A DNA stretch of 64,000 bases, from positions 1,488,001 through 1,552,000 of the forward strand of contig NZ_CP078145.1 of NCBI RefSeq assembly GCF_019222765.1, given 5' to 3'. Every line of letters begins with the position of its first letter. The stretch's first letter is position 1. Positions 40,659 through 54,129 of the stretch are shown piece after piece. Source of the DNA: Nocardia iowensis. Lineage in GTDB: Bacteria; Actinomycetota; Actinomycetes; Mycobacteriales; Mycobacteriaceae. The notes below the pieces were generated by a model. That model searched no databases and was not told the origin of the DNA. It saw nothing but the letters and a program-made list of their open reading frames with translations. A program made the translations under genes and the position numbers.

Positions 40659-41918
40659 ATGGAACGGTTTTTGGTTACCGGCGGGAATCGACTCGTCGGT
40701 GAAGTCGCGGTGGGGGGCGCGAAGAACAGCGTCCTCAAGCTGATGGCCGCTGCCTTGCTGGCCGAGGGCACCACCACGATCACGAACTGCCCGGACATCC
40801 TCGACGTGCCGCTGATGGGCGACGTGCTGCGCGGCCTCGGCTGCGATGTCGCGATCGATGCCGGGGTGGTCACCATCAATACCCCGGCGGAACCGAAGTA
40901 CCACGCGGACTTTCCGGCGGTGACCCAGTTCCGTGCGTCGGTATGTGTGCTCGGGCCGCTGATGGCGCGCTGCAAGCGGGCCGTCGTGGCGCTGCCCGGC
41001 GGTGATGCGATCGGCTCCCGTCCCTTGGACATGCACCAAGCCGGCCTGCGGCTGCTCGGTGCGACCAGCGAGATCGAGCACGGCTGTGTGGTCGCGCGGG
41101 CGGACGAACTGCAGGGCGCCAAGATTCGACTCGACTTTCCGTCGGTCGGTGCGACCGAGAACATCCTGATGGCGGCCGTGCTCGCCGAGGGCGAGACGGT
41201 GATCGACAACGCCGCACGCGAACCCGACATCGTCGACCTGTGCAACATGCTGGTGCAGATGGGTGCTCGGATCACCGGTGCGGGTACCTCCGTGCTGACC
41301 GTGCAGGGCGTCAAGCGGTTGTCCCCGACGACGCATCGGGTGATCGGCGACCGCATCGTCGCGGCGACGTGGGGCATCGCGGCGGCAATGACGATGGGCG
41401 ATGTCCGGGTGACCGGCGTCAATCCCAAGCATCTGTCGCTGGTGCTGGACAAGTTGCGTTCGGCGGGCGCGCGGATCTCATTCGAGCAGGACGGCTTCCG
41501 AGTGGTGCAGGCCGAGCGGCCACGTGCGGTGAACTTCTCGACGCTGCCGTTCCCCGGCTTCCCGACCGATCTGCAGCCGATGGCGATCGGCCTCGCCGCG
41601 ATCGCCGACGGCACGTCGATGATTACCGAGAATGTCTTCGAGGCGCGCTTCCGCTTTGTCGAGGAGATGATCCGGCTCGGCGCCGACGCGCGAACCGATG
41701 GGCATCACGCAGTGGTGCGCGGTATTCCGCGCTTGTCGAGCGCGCCGGTGTGGTCGTCCGATATTCGGGCAGGCGCCGGATTGGTACTCGCCGGTCTGGT
41801 TGCCGACGGGACGACCGAAGTGCACGACGTCTTCCACATCGACCGTGGCTACCCGAATTTCGTCGAGCAGCTACAGGCTTTGGGCGGTGAAGTGAAGCGC
41901 GTCGGCGCTGCCGAATGA
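40659..41918 (+). CDS. murA: UDP-N-acetylglucosamine 1-carboxyvinyltransferase
   Basis: 419 aa. First committed step of peptidoglycan synthesis: it adds enolpyruvate from PEP to UDP-GlcNAc. In the active loop [11 protein letters not shown] the residue at the fosfomycin-reactive position is Asp116, not the Cys of E. coli (Cys115). Mycobacteria have the same change, which gives intrinsic fosfomycin insensitivity. Ribosome binding is by GGAGAGG, located in the end of repeat copy C. It is followed directly by the rRNA promoters, the same murA-rrn layout as in mycobacteria. Confidence 0.98.
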   Translation: MERFLVTGGNRLVGEVAVGGAKNSVLKLMAAALLAEGTTTITNCPDILDVPLMGDVLRGLGCDVAIDAGVVTINTPAEPKYHADFPAVTQFRASVCVLGPLMARCKRAVVALPGGDAIGSRPLDMHQAGLRLLGATSEIEHGCVVARADELQGAKIRLDFPSVGATENILMAAVLAEGETVIDNAAREPDIVDLCNMLVQMGARITGAGTSVLTVQGVKRLSPTTHRVIGDRIVAATWGIAAAMTMGDVRVTGVNPKHLSLVLDKLRSAGARISFEQDGFRVVQAERPRAVNFSTLPFPGFPTDLQPMAIGLAAIADGTSMITENVFEARFRFVEEMIRLGADARTDGHHAVVRGIPRLSSAPVWSSDIRAGAGLVLAGLVADGTTEVHDVFHIDRGYPNFVEQLQALGGEVKRVGAAE

Positions 41919-41955
41919 GGCGCTAACGCCGAAAACGCTTCCTGACCAGGCGATT

Positions 41956-41984
41956 TGACATGATGCACGCAGACACGTAACTTT
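41956..41984 (+). promoter_or_regulatory. rRNA promoter, upstream
   Basis: TTGACA, 17 bases, TAACTT, starting 37 bases after murA. Leader to 16S about 400 bases. Confidence 0.6.
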
Positions 41985-42112
41985 ATTCAAGTCAGAGCGA
42001 CACGGACACCGACCCGGGGCCGCGAGCTGAGCGGAAACGCTGAGCGAGGCCAGGGACACGAGGTAGTACGAGGAGCGCCTGACGCTCACACTGGCTTGAT
42101 CGGGACCCTGAT

Positions 42113-42142
42113 TTGGATCTGGGGGAGCGGCTGAGCTAAGCT
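42113..42142 (+). promoter_or_regulatory. rRNA promoter, downstream
   Basis: TTGGAT, 18 bases, TAAGCT. The sequence after it (GGATAAGTTGCC) resembles the start region of the conserved mycobacterial rrn promoter PCL1. Leader about 245 bases. Confidence 0.55.
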
Positions 42143-42198
42143 GGATAAGTTGCCTCACTGACCAAGCGGATTGAACTCCGGGCGGTGGTGTGTGCGTG

Positions 42199-42224
42199 TG
42201 TTCTTTGAGAACTCAATAGTGTGT
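42199..42224 (+). promoter_or_regulatory. Leader antitermination/processing box
   Basis: TTCTTTGAGAACTCAATAGT is the element typical of actinobacterial rRNA leaders. A related TTGTTTGAGAACTGCACAGT occurs again before 23S at about 44188. Confidence 0.6.
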
Positions 42225-42393
42225 CGATGAATGTCAGTGCCAATTATTTTATTGGTTCCGGCCTCTCATACCCCCCGGTTGATGAGGTTGGACATTTAGT
42301 CAGCAAATACTTTTTGCTGGCGTTTTGTTTTGCTAGGTTTTCGGACTCTAGTTAGATATTTCTGATTCGCTCTTCGGAGTGTTTCGAGAGTCT

Positions 42394-47356
<4,963 letters not shown>

Positions 47357-47435
47357 ACAAAGAAGCTACGCGTCCACTGTGCAGTATCTGAAACAACACA
47401 CACTGATCCGTGTCCACGGGTTCGAGGTGGGGTTT

Positions 47436-47454
47436 CAGGGGCCGCAGGCCCCTG
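47436..47454 (+). terminator. Terminator-like hairpin in the 23S-5S spacer
   Basis: A perfect 8-bp stem CAGGGGCC/GGCCCCTG with a GCA loop, followed by AGCATTTTCCC. It sits inside the flanking complementary TCCGTGTCC (47407) and GGGACACGGA (47481) arms, so it may only be part of a processing structure. Confidence 0.45.
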
Positions 47455-47510
47455 AGCATTTTCCCTCCCCTGGTGAACCTGGGACACGGAGTGTGGACAG
47501 TTTCATAGAG

Positions 47511-47628
47511 TTACGGCGGCCATAGCGGCAGGGAAACGCCCGGTCCCATTCCGAACCCGGAAGCTAAGCCTGCCAGCGCCGATGGTACTGCACTCGACAG
47601 GGTGTGGGAGAGTAGGACACCGCCGGAA
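47511..47628 (+). rRNA. rrf: 5S ribosomal RNA
   Basis: About 118 nt, from TTACGGCGGCCATAGCGGC to GTAGGACACCGCCGGAAC, with the conserved CCCGGTCCCATTCCGAAC. It closes the operon. Confidence 0.95.
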
Positions 47629-47639
47629 CATCCTTCACG

Positions 47640-47668
47640 AAAGCCCCCCAGCTGTGCTGGGGGGCTTT
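47640..47668 (+). terminator. rRNA operon terminator
   Basis: A perfect 13-bp stem AAAGCCCCCCAGC/GCTGGGGGGCTTT with a TGT loop, 12 bases after 5S. Confidence 0.92.
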
Positions 47669-47786
47669 CGTCGTCTCTATAGCCGGATCTCCGAGAGCGG
47701 AATCGCTACCCCGTTCCCTGCAGGACGTGCGGTGGTATCGGCATCCGCAGCGATGATCGCCTCGTTCGGAACCAATGCGCAACTGA

Positions 47787-47930
47787 TTCCATCCAGACAC
47801 GATCCGGCATCGAATGCTACATGACCTCTCCGTTCTTCAACGGCCTCGCGGCAGGTCCGCGACAGCCGCCGAGCGGGGCGGTACCGCAGAGATTGCGTGA
47901 ATGACCACTCAGCCGCTGGGAAGGTTTGCG
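47787..47930 (+). promoter_or_regulatory. Conserved upstream block of module 1
   Basis: It shares TTCCATCCAGA, CGAATGCTA, TGACC and, near the gene, GAATGACCAC...GGGAAGGTTTGCG with the blocks before modules 2 and 3. The last 13 bases hold the ribosome-binding site GGGAAGG. It probably contains a promoter or operator; no clear standard -35/-10 pair is seen. This copy is less complete in its middle than the other two. Confidence 0.6.
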
Positions 47931-48566
47931 ATGGCAATCGAACGATCAGTACCACCGGTGTCCGCGGGCTCGAAGGGGCGCCACGACAACCGCATGCTGC
48001 GCGGTACCCTCCTCACCGCAGGACTGTTCGCTCTGTCCGCGTTCGGATTCGGCGTCATAGCGACGCCAACCTCGATGGCACAGGCCAATGAGAAGGGGCC
48101 GTTCAACTGCGAGGTCACCAAGGCGACGGTCGACATCGGGAACGACACGGAGGGTGAGGTTTTCACTGCTGTCTCGACCGAGATCGAATTCGCGGATGAC
48201 CAGGACCCCCGATGTGATGCGGTGAAGGTACTCGGCGAAGTGAAGTACTCCGACGTCACGTTCACCAAAAAGGGCGACATTTGCGAAATAGCGGCATCGA
48301 AAGTCGTCGGGAACGGGAAAGACGATGACGGTGACAGAGACAGGGTCAGTGGTGGAAAAGGTTCGATCACCGTTCCGATCGGGGGCGGGCCGGCGAAGGT
48401 GAAGGTCGAGGTCACGACCACCGCGGACAGCGAGAACGGGGCAGGCACCATCCATGCTGAAGGGAAGGGCACCGGCATAAAACTGGAAACGTGTGACAGC
48501 AGCGGTGTTCCGGAGGCTGCCACGGTGACGGCGGAAGGTAAGGGCGGCTTCACTCCGAAGTCTTAG
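47931..48566 (+). CDS. Exported four-cysteine protein, module 1
   Basis: 211 aa. The ATG at 47931 follows GGGAAGGTTTGCG, identical in all three modules, so I choose it over upstream starts. A basic N-terminus precedes a signal helix at about 25-46 and an AQA cleavage site (about 50-52). The mature domain is beta-rich and acidic, with Cys60, Cys95, Cys118 and Cys188, the same spacing as in the module 2 and 3 proteins, so two disulfides are likely. The family is unknown to me. It precedes an MMPL gene by 10 bp and may be an accessory protein of that transporter, in the way MmpS serves MmpL, though I see no MmpS homology. Confidence 0.75.
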   Translation: MAIERSVPPVSAGSKGRHDNRMLRGTLLTAGLFALSAFGFGVIATPTSMAQANEKGPFNCEVTKATVDIGNDTEGEVFTAVSTEIEFADDQDPRCDAVKVLGEVKYSDVTFTKKGDICEIAASKVVGNGKDDDGDRDRVSGGKGSITVPIGGGPAKVKVEVTTTADSENGAGTIHAEGKGTGIKLETCDSSGVPEAATVTAEGKGGFTPKS

Positions 48567-48576
48567 GCCGGATCTT

Positions 48577-50793
48577 ATGTCGTGCGGCAAATGCCACGGC
48601 GTCCTAGCCCGACTCGCCGTGACCATGGCTCGCCACCACCGCCGCGTTTTCGCTGGGTGGCTGATCATGGTCGCCGTCGGGCTGGCCGGGTTGCCCCACC
48701 TGCTGGGATCGGTCCTGGCGCCGCCGATCGAGGTTTCCGGCTCCGAATCGCAACGGGCGAGCCGGCTCATGGCCGACAATCTGCCGACGCTCGGTGACGA
48801 AACGATGACCGTGGTGTTCCACTCATCCGTTCGCGAGACGGCTCATCCGATGTTCCGCGCGGCGATCACGGCCGCCACGAAGGCATTACGCCAAGAAGAC
48901 GGCGTATCCGGCGTGCTGTTGATGCCGGTGGCCGGTGATCCCGACCGCAAGCTCGCATTGGCCGACACGCTTGAACCGCTGCGTCCGCTGTTTCATGACA
49001 AGCACACCGCATACCTGATGGTGGGTGCCACCGGCGACGACAGGCAACGCCAGGAACGCGCACCGCTGCTGCAAATCGCGGTCGATCGGGCGGCGCAGGC
49101 GGCATCGAACGGCGAGGTGCGGGCGTATCTGGTCGGTGTGTCCGCGTTCGGCCACCTAGTGCAGCAGATCGAGATCGCCGACCTGCTGCGAATCGAATTG
49201 ATCGCCATTCCGCTCGCGATCGCGGTTCTGTGGTGGGGGTTGCGTGCAGCGGTGGCGGCGTTGGTGCCCGTGCTTGTCGCCGGCGCGTCCATCGTGACGA
49301 CTCTGGGGTTGTTCTCTCTCCTGACCGGCGTTTTCACAGTGGACGGCATGCTGCTCGTCGGAGTAAACGCGCTCGGACTCGGCATCGGTATCGACTACGC
49401 CCTGTTCATCATGGGTCGCTACCGAGAGGAGCTGGCCGCTGGGGCAGCACCGGAACGTGCGATCGCCGTGGCGGCGGCCACGACCGGCCGCACAGTGCTG
49501 TATTCCGGACTGATCTTGCTACTGGCTTGCACCAGTCTGTTCATGGTCCGCTGGCACGTTTTCGCCCAGGCTGGAATCGGGACCATCGCGGTGATCGTCG
49601 TTACCACGCTGGCGGCGGTCACGTTGCTGCCCGCCGTTCTGGTTCGCGTGACTCCGTGGCTGGACTCGGCGGCTCCGGGGACCAACCGCAGGACGGGCCG
49701 GTTGGCACGCTGGGCAGAGCATCTGATGCGCCGCCCGTGGCCGTACGCGATCGGCGTCACTGCCGGATTGCTGTGTGCGGCAATACCGGTCAGTGATATG
49801 TCGATGGGTATCGACCTCGAACGCGACGCGATCGGCGGCACGCCGTACTTCGCCGGTCTCACCCTCGCCGAGAACGAGGTTCCCGGTTCGTCGGGAGCGA
49901 TCGCCGTCCTGCTGTCCCGGCCGACCGACACCGCGGAGGTGGACAGCCGACAGCTGCAAGCGGCCCTGCGCGCTGACCCGGACGTCGTCGCGGTGACTGC
50001 CATGGACGACGGCGATGATGTCACGGCCATTCTCGTGTGGTCGAAGCAGTCGATCGACTCGCCGGCAGTCGTGGATCTGGTCCAGCGGATCCGCACGGAC
50101 ATCGTCCCCGCGAGTGCACCCAGCGGCGTCTCAACGCTGGTAGGAGGGCCGGGCGCGCTGGCTGCCGACATTCTGATCGAGACCTCGACGAAGCTCTGGT
50201 GGGTAATCGGTTACGTGCTGATCCTGATGTTCCTCGTGCTCGTCGTCGTACTGCGAAGTCTGCTATTGCCGGTGAAAGCGATCCTGATGAGCCTGCTCGC
50301 CACCGGCGCCGCCTACGGGCTCACCGTACTGGTGTTCGGGCACGGATCCGGCACGGCGGCGCTGTGGCCGCAGGTGCCGCTTATCGTATTCGTGCTGCTC
50401 TTCGGGCTATCCACCGATTACGAGTTGTTCTTGGTACGCCGCATCCAGGAGGAATACCAGGCCACGGGAGACAACCGTGGCTCGGTCGCGATCGGCCTGC
50501 AGCGCACGGCCATACCGATCTCACTGGCCGCGGTGATCCTTGTGGTCGGTTACGGCAGCCTGCTCGTCTCCCGCATCAACGGCCTGCAGGAATTCGGTTT
50601 CGCCATTGCCGCGGCCCTGATCATCGACGCCACGCTGATCCGGCTCGTCCTGGTGCCTGCGCTGATGCAGATCATGGGCCGCTGGAACTGGTGGCTTCCC
50701 TGGAGTCCCCGCCTGTCCGCACCCGCACGCGAGCCGAGTAGTGGCGCAAATAGATTTCCATCCAGATGCGCAGCGGCTCCGAATGCTAGGTGA
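48577..50793 (+). CDS. MMPL/RND-family transporter, module 1
   Basis: 738 aa. Layout of MmpL proteins: one N-terminal helix (VFAGWLIMVAVGLAGLPHL), an extracytoplasmic domain, five helices with GIGIDYALFIMGRYREEL, a second outside domain, and five helices with GLSTDYELFLVRRIQEEY. The Asp-Tyr pairs are the proton-relay motif. MmpL proteins export lipids or siderophores. The N-terminus has a CGKC absent from its two paralogues. The last 12 residues (FPSRCAAAPNAR) are encoded by the conserved upstream block of module 2, a sign of duplication. Confidence 0.9.
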   Translation: MSCGKCHGVLARLAVTMARHHRRVFAGWLIMVAVGLAGLPHLLGSVLAPPIEVSGSESQRASRLMADNLPTLGDETMTVVFHSSVRETAHPMFRAAITAATKALRQEDGVSGVLLMPVAGDPDRKLALADTLEPLRPLFHDKHTAYLMVGATGDDRQRQERAPLLQIAVDRAAQAASNGEVRAYLVGVSAFGHLVQQIEIADLLRIELIAIPLAIAVLWWGLRAAVAALVPVLVAGASIVTTLGLFSLLTGVFTVDGMLLVGVNALGLGIGIDYALFIMGRYREELAAGAAPERAIAVAAATTGRTVLYSGLILLLACTSLFMVRWHVFAQAGIGTIAVIVVTTLAAVTLLPAVLVRVTPWLDSAAPGTNRRTGRLARWAEHLMRRPWPYAIGVTAGLLCAAIPVSDMSMGIDLERDAIGGTPYFAGLTLAENEVPGSSGAIAVLLSRPTDTAEVDSRQLQAALRADPDVVAVTAMDDGDDVTAILVWSKQSIDSPAVVDLVQRIRTDIVPASAPSGVSTLVGGPGALAADILIETSTKLWWVIGYVLILMFLVLVVVLRSLLLPVKAILMSLLATGAAYGLTVLVFGHGSGTAALWPQVPLIVFVLLFGLSTDYELFLVRRIQEEYQATGDNRGSVAIGLQRTAIPISLAAVILVVGYGSLLVSRINGLQEFGFAIAAALIIDATLIRLVLVPALMQIMGRWNWWLPWSPRLSAPAREPSSGANRFPSRCAAAPNAR

Positions 50794-50930
50794 CGATTCC
50801 GGATGGTAGGTTCTGCCCGCAGTCGAATTCTTCGCCAGGCTTTGAGCAGGATCGTGACAACCTCCGCCTCGGGATATCCGGGCACAGAGGCGTTGTTCGA
50901 ATGGCCACATAGTCGATGGGAAGGTTTGCG
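50756..50930 (+). promoter_or_regulatory. Conserved upstream block of module 2
   Basis: Very similar to the block of module 3: CGAATGCT, ATTCCGG.ATGG.AGGTTCTGCC, GAGCAGGATC.GTGACAACC, then GAATG.CC.CA.AGTCGATGGGAAGG. Its first 38 bases are also the 3' end of the module 1 transporter gene. Confidence 0.65.
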
Positions 50931-51578
50931 ATGGCAAGCACACGGACAGAAGGCTTCGACTCGACCGGCGCGACTCGCGGTTTCCGCCGGGGGACCCGGC
51001 ATTTCGGACTTGTCGCGGCGGGAATGATGGCGGTGGCCGCTCTCGGCTACACCGTGGTCAACGCCCCCGGTTCAGCGGCACAAGAAGCAGAGACGAAGGA
51101 GGCGCCGAACGAATCATGTTCCAAGGGAACGGGTTCGGTGACCATCTCCAAGAATGGCTCCGGCTTCAAAGCGGTCGCGGAGGGCAAATTCCCGGCCAAT
51201 TGCGAGGGCGGCGGGAAGGGCAGTGCGACCGACATCTCCGCCGCGCTGAGCGAGGACGGCAAATCTTGTGTTCTCACGACCAAGAAGATCAAGGGCGGGG
51301 GCCAGGAAGAGAACGACGACAACAAAGATGGTGAGCCGGACGAGTTCGAGGTCGCCAATGGTGAGGTGACGGCCACTCTGAAGTTGGATGGTAAGTCGGG
51401 AACCGTGGCTGCGACGATCAAAGCCGACGACAGTGGCCCGTCGGCCGAAGACATTTTCAAGGGGACCGGCAAGGTTCAAGACCACGGTGTGACGTCGTGC
51501 GACACCGTCCCGACCGGGGACTTCACGGTGACGGACATCAGCAGCAGCCAATCCGAATCACCGAACGAGGATAAGTAG
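50931..51578 (+). CDS. Exported four-cysteine protein, module 2
   Basis: 215 aa from ATG 50931. Basic N-terminus, signal helix about 25-43, cleavage near GSAAQ (48-51). Mature domain with Cys63, Cys91, Cys113 and Cys190. KGTGSVTISKNGSGFKAVAEG and SCDTVPTGDFTVTDIS are shared in pattern with the module 3 protein. An Asp/Glu/Asn-rich loop (about 125-140) separates cysteines 3 and 4. Beta-sandwich-like alternation; no known domain recognised. Confidence 0.75.
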   Translation: MASTRTEGFDSTGATRGFRRGTRHFGLVAAGMMAVAALGYTVVNAPGSAAQEAETKEAPNESCSKGTGSVTISKNGSGFKAVAEGKFPANCEGGGKGSATDISAALSEDGKSCVLTTKKIKGGGQEENDDNKDGEPDEFEVANGEVTATLKLDGKSGTVAATIKADDSGPSAEDIFKGTGKVQDHGVTSCDTVPTGDFTVTDISSSQSESPNEDK

Positions 51579-51607
51579 GCCTCCCGCAGAACGCGTTCGC
51601 GCTTGTC

Positions 51608-51643
51608 GCCGCACAGCGTCGCCGAATATCGACGTTGTGCGGC
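51608..51643 (+). terminator. Hairpin between module 2 genes
   Basis: A 13-bp stem (51608-51620 with 51631-51643, one G.U pair) with a 10-base loop and no U-run. It could reduce read-through from the small gene into the transporter gene, or protect the upstream mRNA. Confidence 0.55.
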
Positions 51644-51678
51644 ACGCGTAGTGAATCACCGGAAATAGGGGGTGGAGG

Positions 51679-53937
51679 GTGTCCACTGGTCATAGCGATC
51701 CGTTGGCACGGCTGGCAGTCCTGATGGTCCGGCAGCGGCACCGCGTTTACGCGGGCTGGTTGGTCGCGGTCGTCACCGGCCTGATCGGACTGCCCTTCTT
51801 GCTCGGGTCGGTGGCGTCCCCACCGATGGAGGTTTCTGGCTCCGATTCGCAGCGGGCAGCGGCGGTGATCAGCGCGGGTCTGCCCTCGTTCGGCAGTCAT
51901 CAGATGGTCGCGGTTCTGCATTCGCCGGACCATCGGACGACAGACCCGGTCTTCGACGCGGCGATCAACGCCGCCATCGCCGCCCTCGGACCCCGGGACG
52001 GCGTCGACGGCATGGTGTTACTTCCGCGGGTCGGCGACGTTCGCCCGGTCCCGGCGCTGACGTCCACCTTGGAACCGCTGCGCCCGCTGTTCCGGGACGA
52101 GCACACGGCATATCTGCTGATCGGCTCGTCCGGCGACGATCGGCAACGCCAAGACCGCGTACCTCGCCACCAAGCCATTCTCGACGAGGCGATGCAGACC
52201 ACGTCGGCCGGTGCCGTCCGGGCCCATCTGCTCGGCGGCGCCGCCTTCGGCAAGGCGGTGCAGGAGGCCGAGATCGCCGACCTGATGCGCATCGAGTTGG
52301 TCGCCGTGCCCGCCGCGATTCTGGTCCTGCTGATCGGTCTGCGCGCGCCGGTCGCCGCGCTGGTGCCGGTGGTCATCGCCGGTGCGTCAGTGCTCACCAC
52401 ATTGGGCCTGTTCGCGTTGATCCGCGGCATATTTCCGGTCGACGGAATGCTGCTGATCGGGGTGAACGCGATCGGGTTGGGCATCGGCATCGACTACGCG
52501 CTGTTCGTGATGAACCGCTACCGCGAAGAATTGGCGGTCGGCGCCGATCCGCTGGCGGCCATCAGGACGGCCTCGGCCACCACCGGACGGACGGTGGTTT
52601 ACTCCGCACTGATCTTGTTGTTCGCCTGCACGAGTCTATTTCTGGTTCGCTGGCATATTTTCGCCGTGGCCGCGGTCGGCACCCTGACAGTGATCGCGGT
52701 AACCGCGGTGGCCGCGGTTACCCTGCTCCCCGCCGTTCTGGTATCGCTGACGAAGTGGCTGGAATGGGGATCCGGCGGGATAGCGCGGCCGGGGCCTGCC
52801 CAACTCGGCGAGGAAGTTGGCACGGAAGGACGGCTGACGCGCTGGGCGAACCATCTGATGCGCCATCCGTGGCCGTACACAATCGCGGTCACCGCCGGTC
52901 TGTTGGTGGCGGCGACACCGGCACCGAACATGACGCTGGGTTTCGATGCGGAAGCCCGGGCCTTGGCAGGCTCGCCGGTCATCACCGGTTCCGTCATCAC
53001 AGAACGAGACGTTCCCGGCCTTGCGGCAATGGTGACGATCCTGCTCAGCCGGCCTGCCGACACTCCTGAACCGGACACCGAGCCCCTCCTGGCAGCGCTG
53101 CGTGCGGATCCGGAAGTGGCCGCGGTCTCGAAGCGGGACAACGGGATCGACCTCACCGCCGTACTCGCGATACCGAAGCATCTACCGACTTCACCGTCAG
53201 TCGTGGATTTGGTGCGCCGGATTCGTAGCGACATCGCACCGACCTACGCACCATCCGGTCTTCAGGTGACGGTCGGCGGTCCCAGCGCGGTCATCAGCGA
53301 TATCCTCACCGAGACTTCGACGAAGCTGTGGTGGGTATTCGGCTGGGTGCTCGCCCTGATGTTCGCCGTGCTCGTCGTCATGCTCCGCAGCCTGGTACTG
53401 CCGTTGAAGGCGATCCTGATGAGCCTGCTGGCTACCGGAGCGTCCTTCGGACTCACCGTGCTGGTGTTTCAGCATGATGGGGGTGACCAGGCGTCCGGGT
53501 TGGCCAACCAGGGCATGATCTGGCCGCAGGTGCCGCTGATCGTGTTCGTCGTGCTGTTCGGGTTGTCCACGGACTACGAGTTGTTCCTCGTTCGCCGGAT
53601 CCAGGAGGAGTACTTGGCCACCGGGGACAACCGACGGTCGGTCGCCACCGGCTTGCAGAGCACCGCACGTTCGATCACCCTGGCCGCGGTGATCCTCGCG
53701 GTCGGGTTCGGCAGCCTGCTGGTGTCCGAGATCAACGGCTTGAAGTCCTTCGGCTTCGCCATCGCCGTCGCATTGATCATCGACGCCACGTTGATCCGGC
53801 TCGTCCTGGTGCCCGCGCTGATGCAGATCATGGGCCGCTGGAACTGGTGGTTCCCGTCTTCGGTCAAGCGCTCGTGCCCCCGGGGAGATCGAGCCCTCCG
53901 GATACATGAGCCTGTTTCCACCTTGATCCGGAAATGA
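51679..53937 (+). CDS. MMPL/RND-family transporter, module 2
   Basis: 752 aa from GTG 51679, preceded by GGGGTGGAGG. It aligns along its length with the module 1 and 3 transporters: RVYAGWLVAVVTGLIGLPFLLGS, GIGIDYALFVMNRYREEL and GLSTDYELFLVRRIQEEY. The C-terminal IMGRWNWWFP is shared. Substrate unknown. Confidence 0.9.
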   Translation: MSTGHSDPLARLAVLMVRQRHRVYAGWLVAVVTGLIGLPFLLGSVASPPMEVSGSDSQRAAAVISAGLPSFGSHQMVAVLHSPDHRTTDPVFDAAINAAIAALGPRDGVDGMVLLPRVGDVRPVPALTSTLEPLRPLFRDEHTAYLLIGSSGDDRQRQDRVPRHQAILDEAMQTTSAGAVRAHLLGGAAFGKAVQEAEIADLMRIELVAVPAAILVLLIGLRAPVAALVPVVIAGASVLTTLGLFALIRGIFPVDGMLLIGVNAIGLGIGIDYALFVMNRYREELAVGADPLAAIRTASATTGRTVVYSALILLFACTSLFLVRWHIFAVAAVGTLTVIAVTAVAAVTLLPAVLVSLTKWLEWGSGGIARPGPAQLGEEVGTEGRLTRWANHLMRHPWPYTIAVTAGLLVAATPAPNMTLGFDAEARALAGSPVITGSVITERDVPGLAAMVTILLSRPADTPEPDTEPLLAALRADPEVAAVSKRDNGIDLTAVLAIPKHLPTSPSVVDLVRRIRSDIAPTYAPSGLQVTVGGPSAVISDILTETSTKLWWVFGWVLALMFAVLVVMLRSLVLPLKAILMSLLATGASFGLTVLVFQHDGGDQASGLANQGMIWPQVPLIVFVVLFGLSTDYELFLVRRIQEEYLATGDNRRSVATGLQSTARSITLAAVILAVGFGSLLVSEINGLKSFGFAIAVALIIDATLIRLVLVPALMQIMGRWNWWFPSSVKRSCPRGDRALRIHEPVSTLIRK

Positions 53938-53957
53938 ACCGAATGACTGGGTAAACG

Positions 53958-54129
53958 GCCCATCCGGAAGCACTTTGGCAACGAATGCTTCATGACCATT
54001 CCGGGATGGCAGGTTCTGCCGCAGCCAATTGCTTACCGGCTCCGAGCAGGATCCGTGACAACCCTGCCTTGGTCATTCACGCACGGGGTTGTCGTTCGAA
54101 TGACCGCACAGTCGATGGGAAGGTTTGCG
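53958..54129 (+). promoter_or_regulatory. Conserved upstream block of module 3
   Basis: Matches the module 2 block over most of its length, from CATCCGGA and CGAATGCTTCATGACC to GTCGATGGGAAGGTTTGCG. It lies wholly between genes. Confidence 0.65.

Noticed and set aside
40189..41614. Minus-strand open frames through the repeat upstream of murA
   Set aside because: They are antisense to murA and the adenosyltransferase gene and do not match known proteins; the repeat is better viewed as non-coding.
53992..54129. Longer N-terminus for the module 3 small protein
   Set aside because: The ribosome-binding site and ATG at 54130 are conserved in all three modules; the upstream codons are the non-coding control block.
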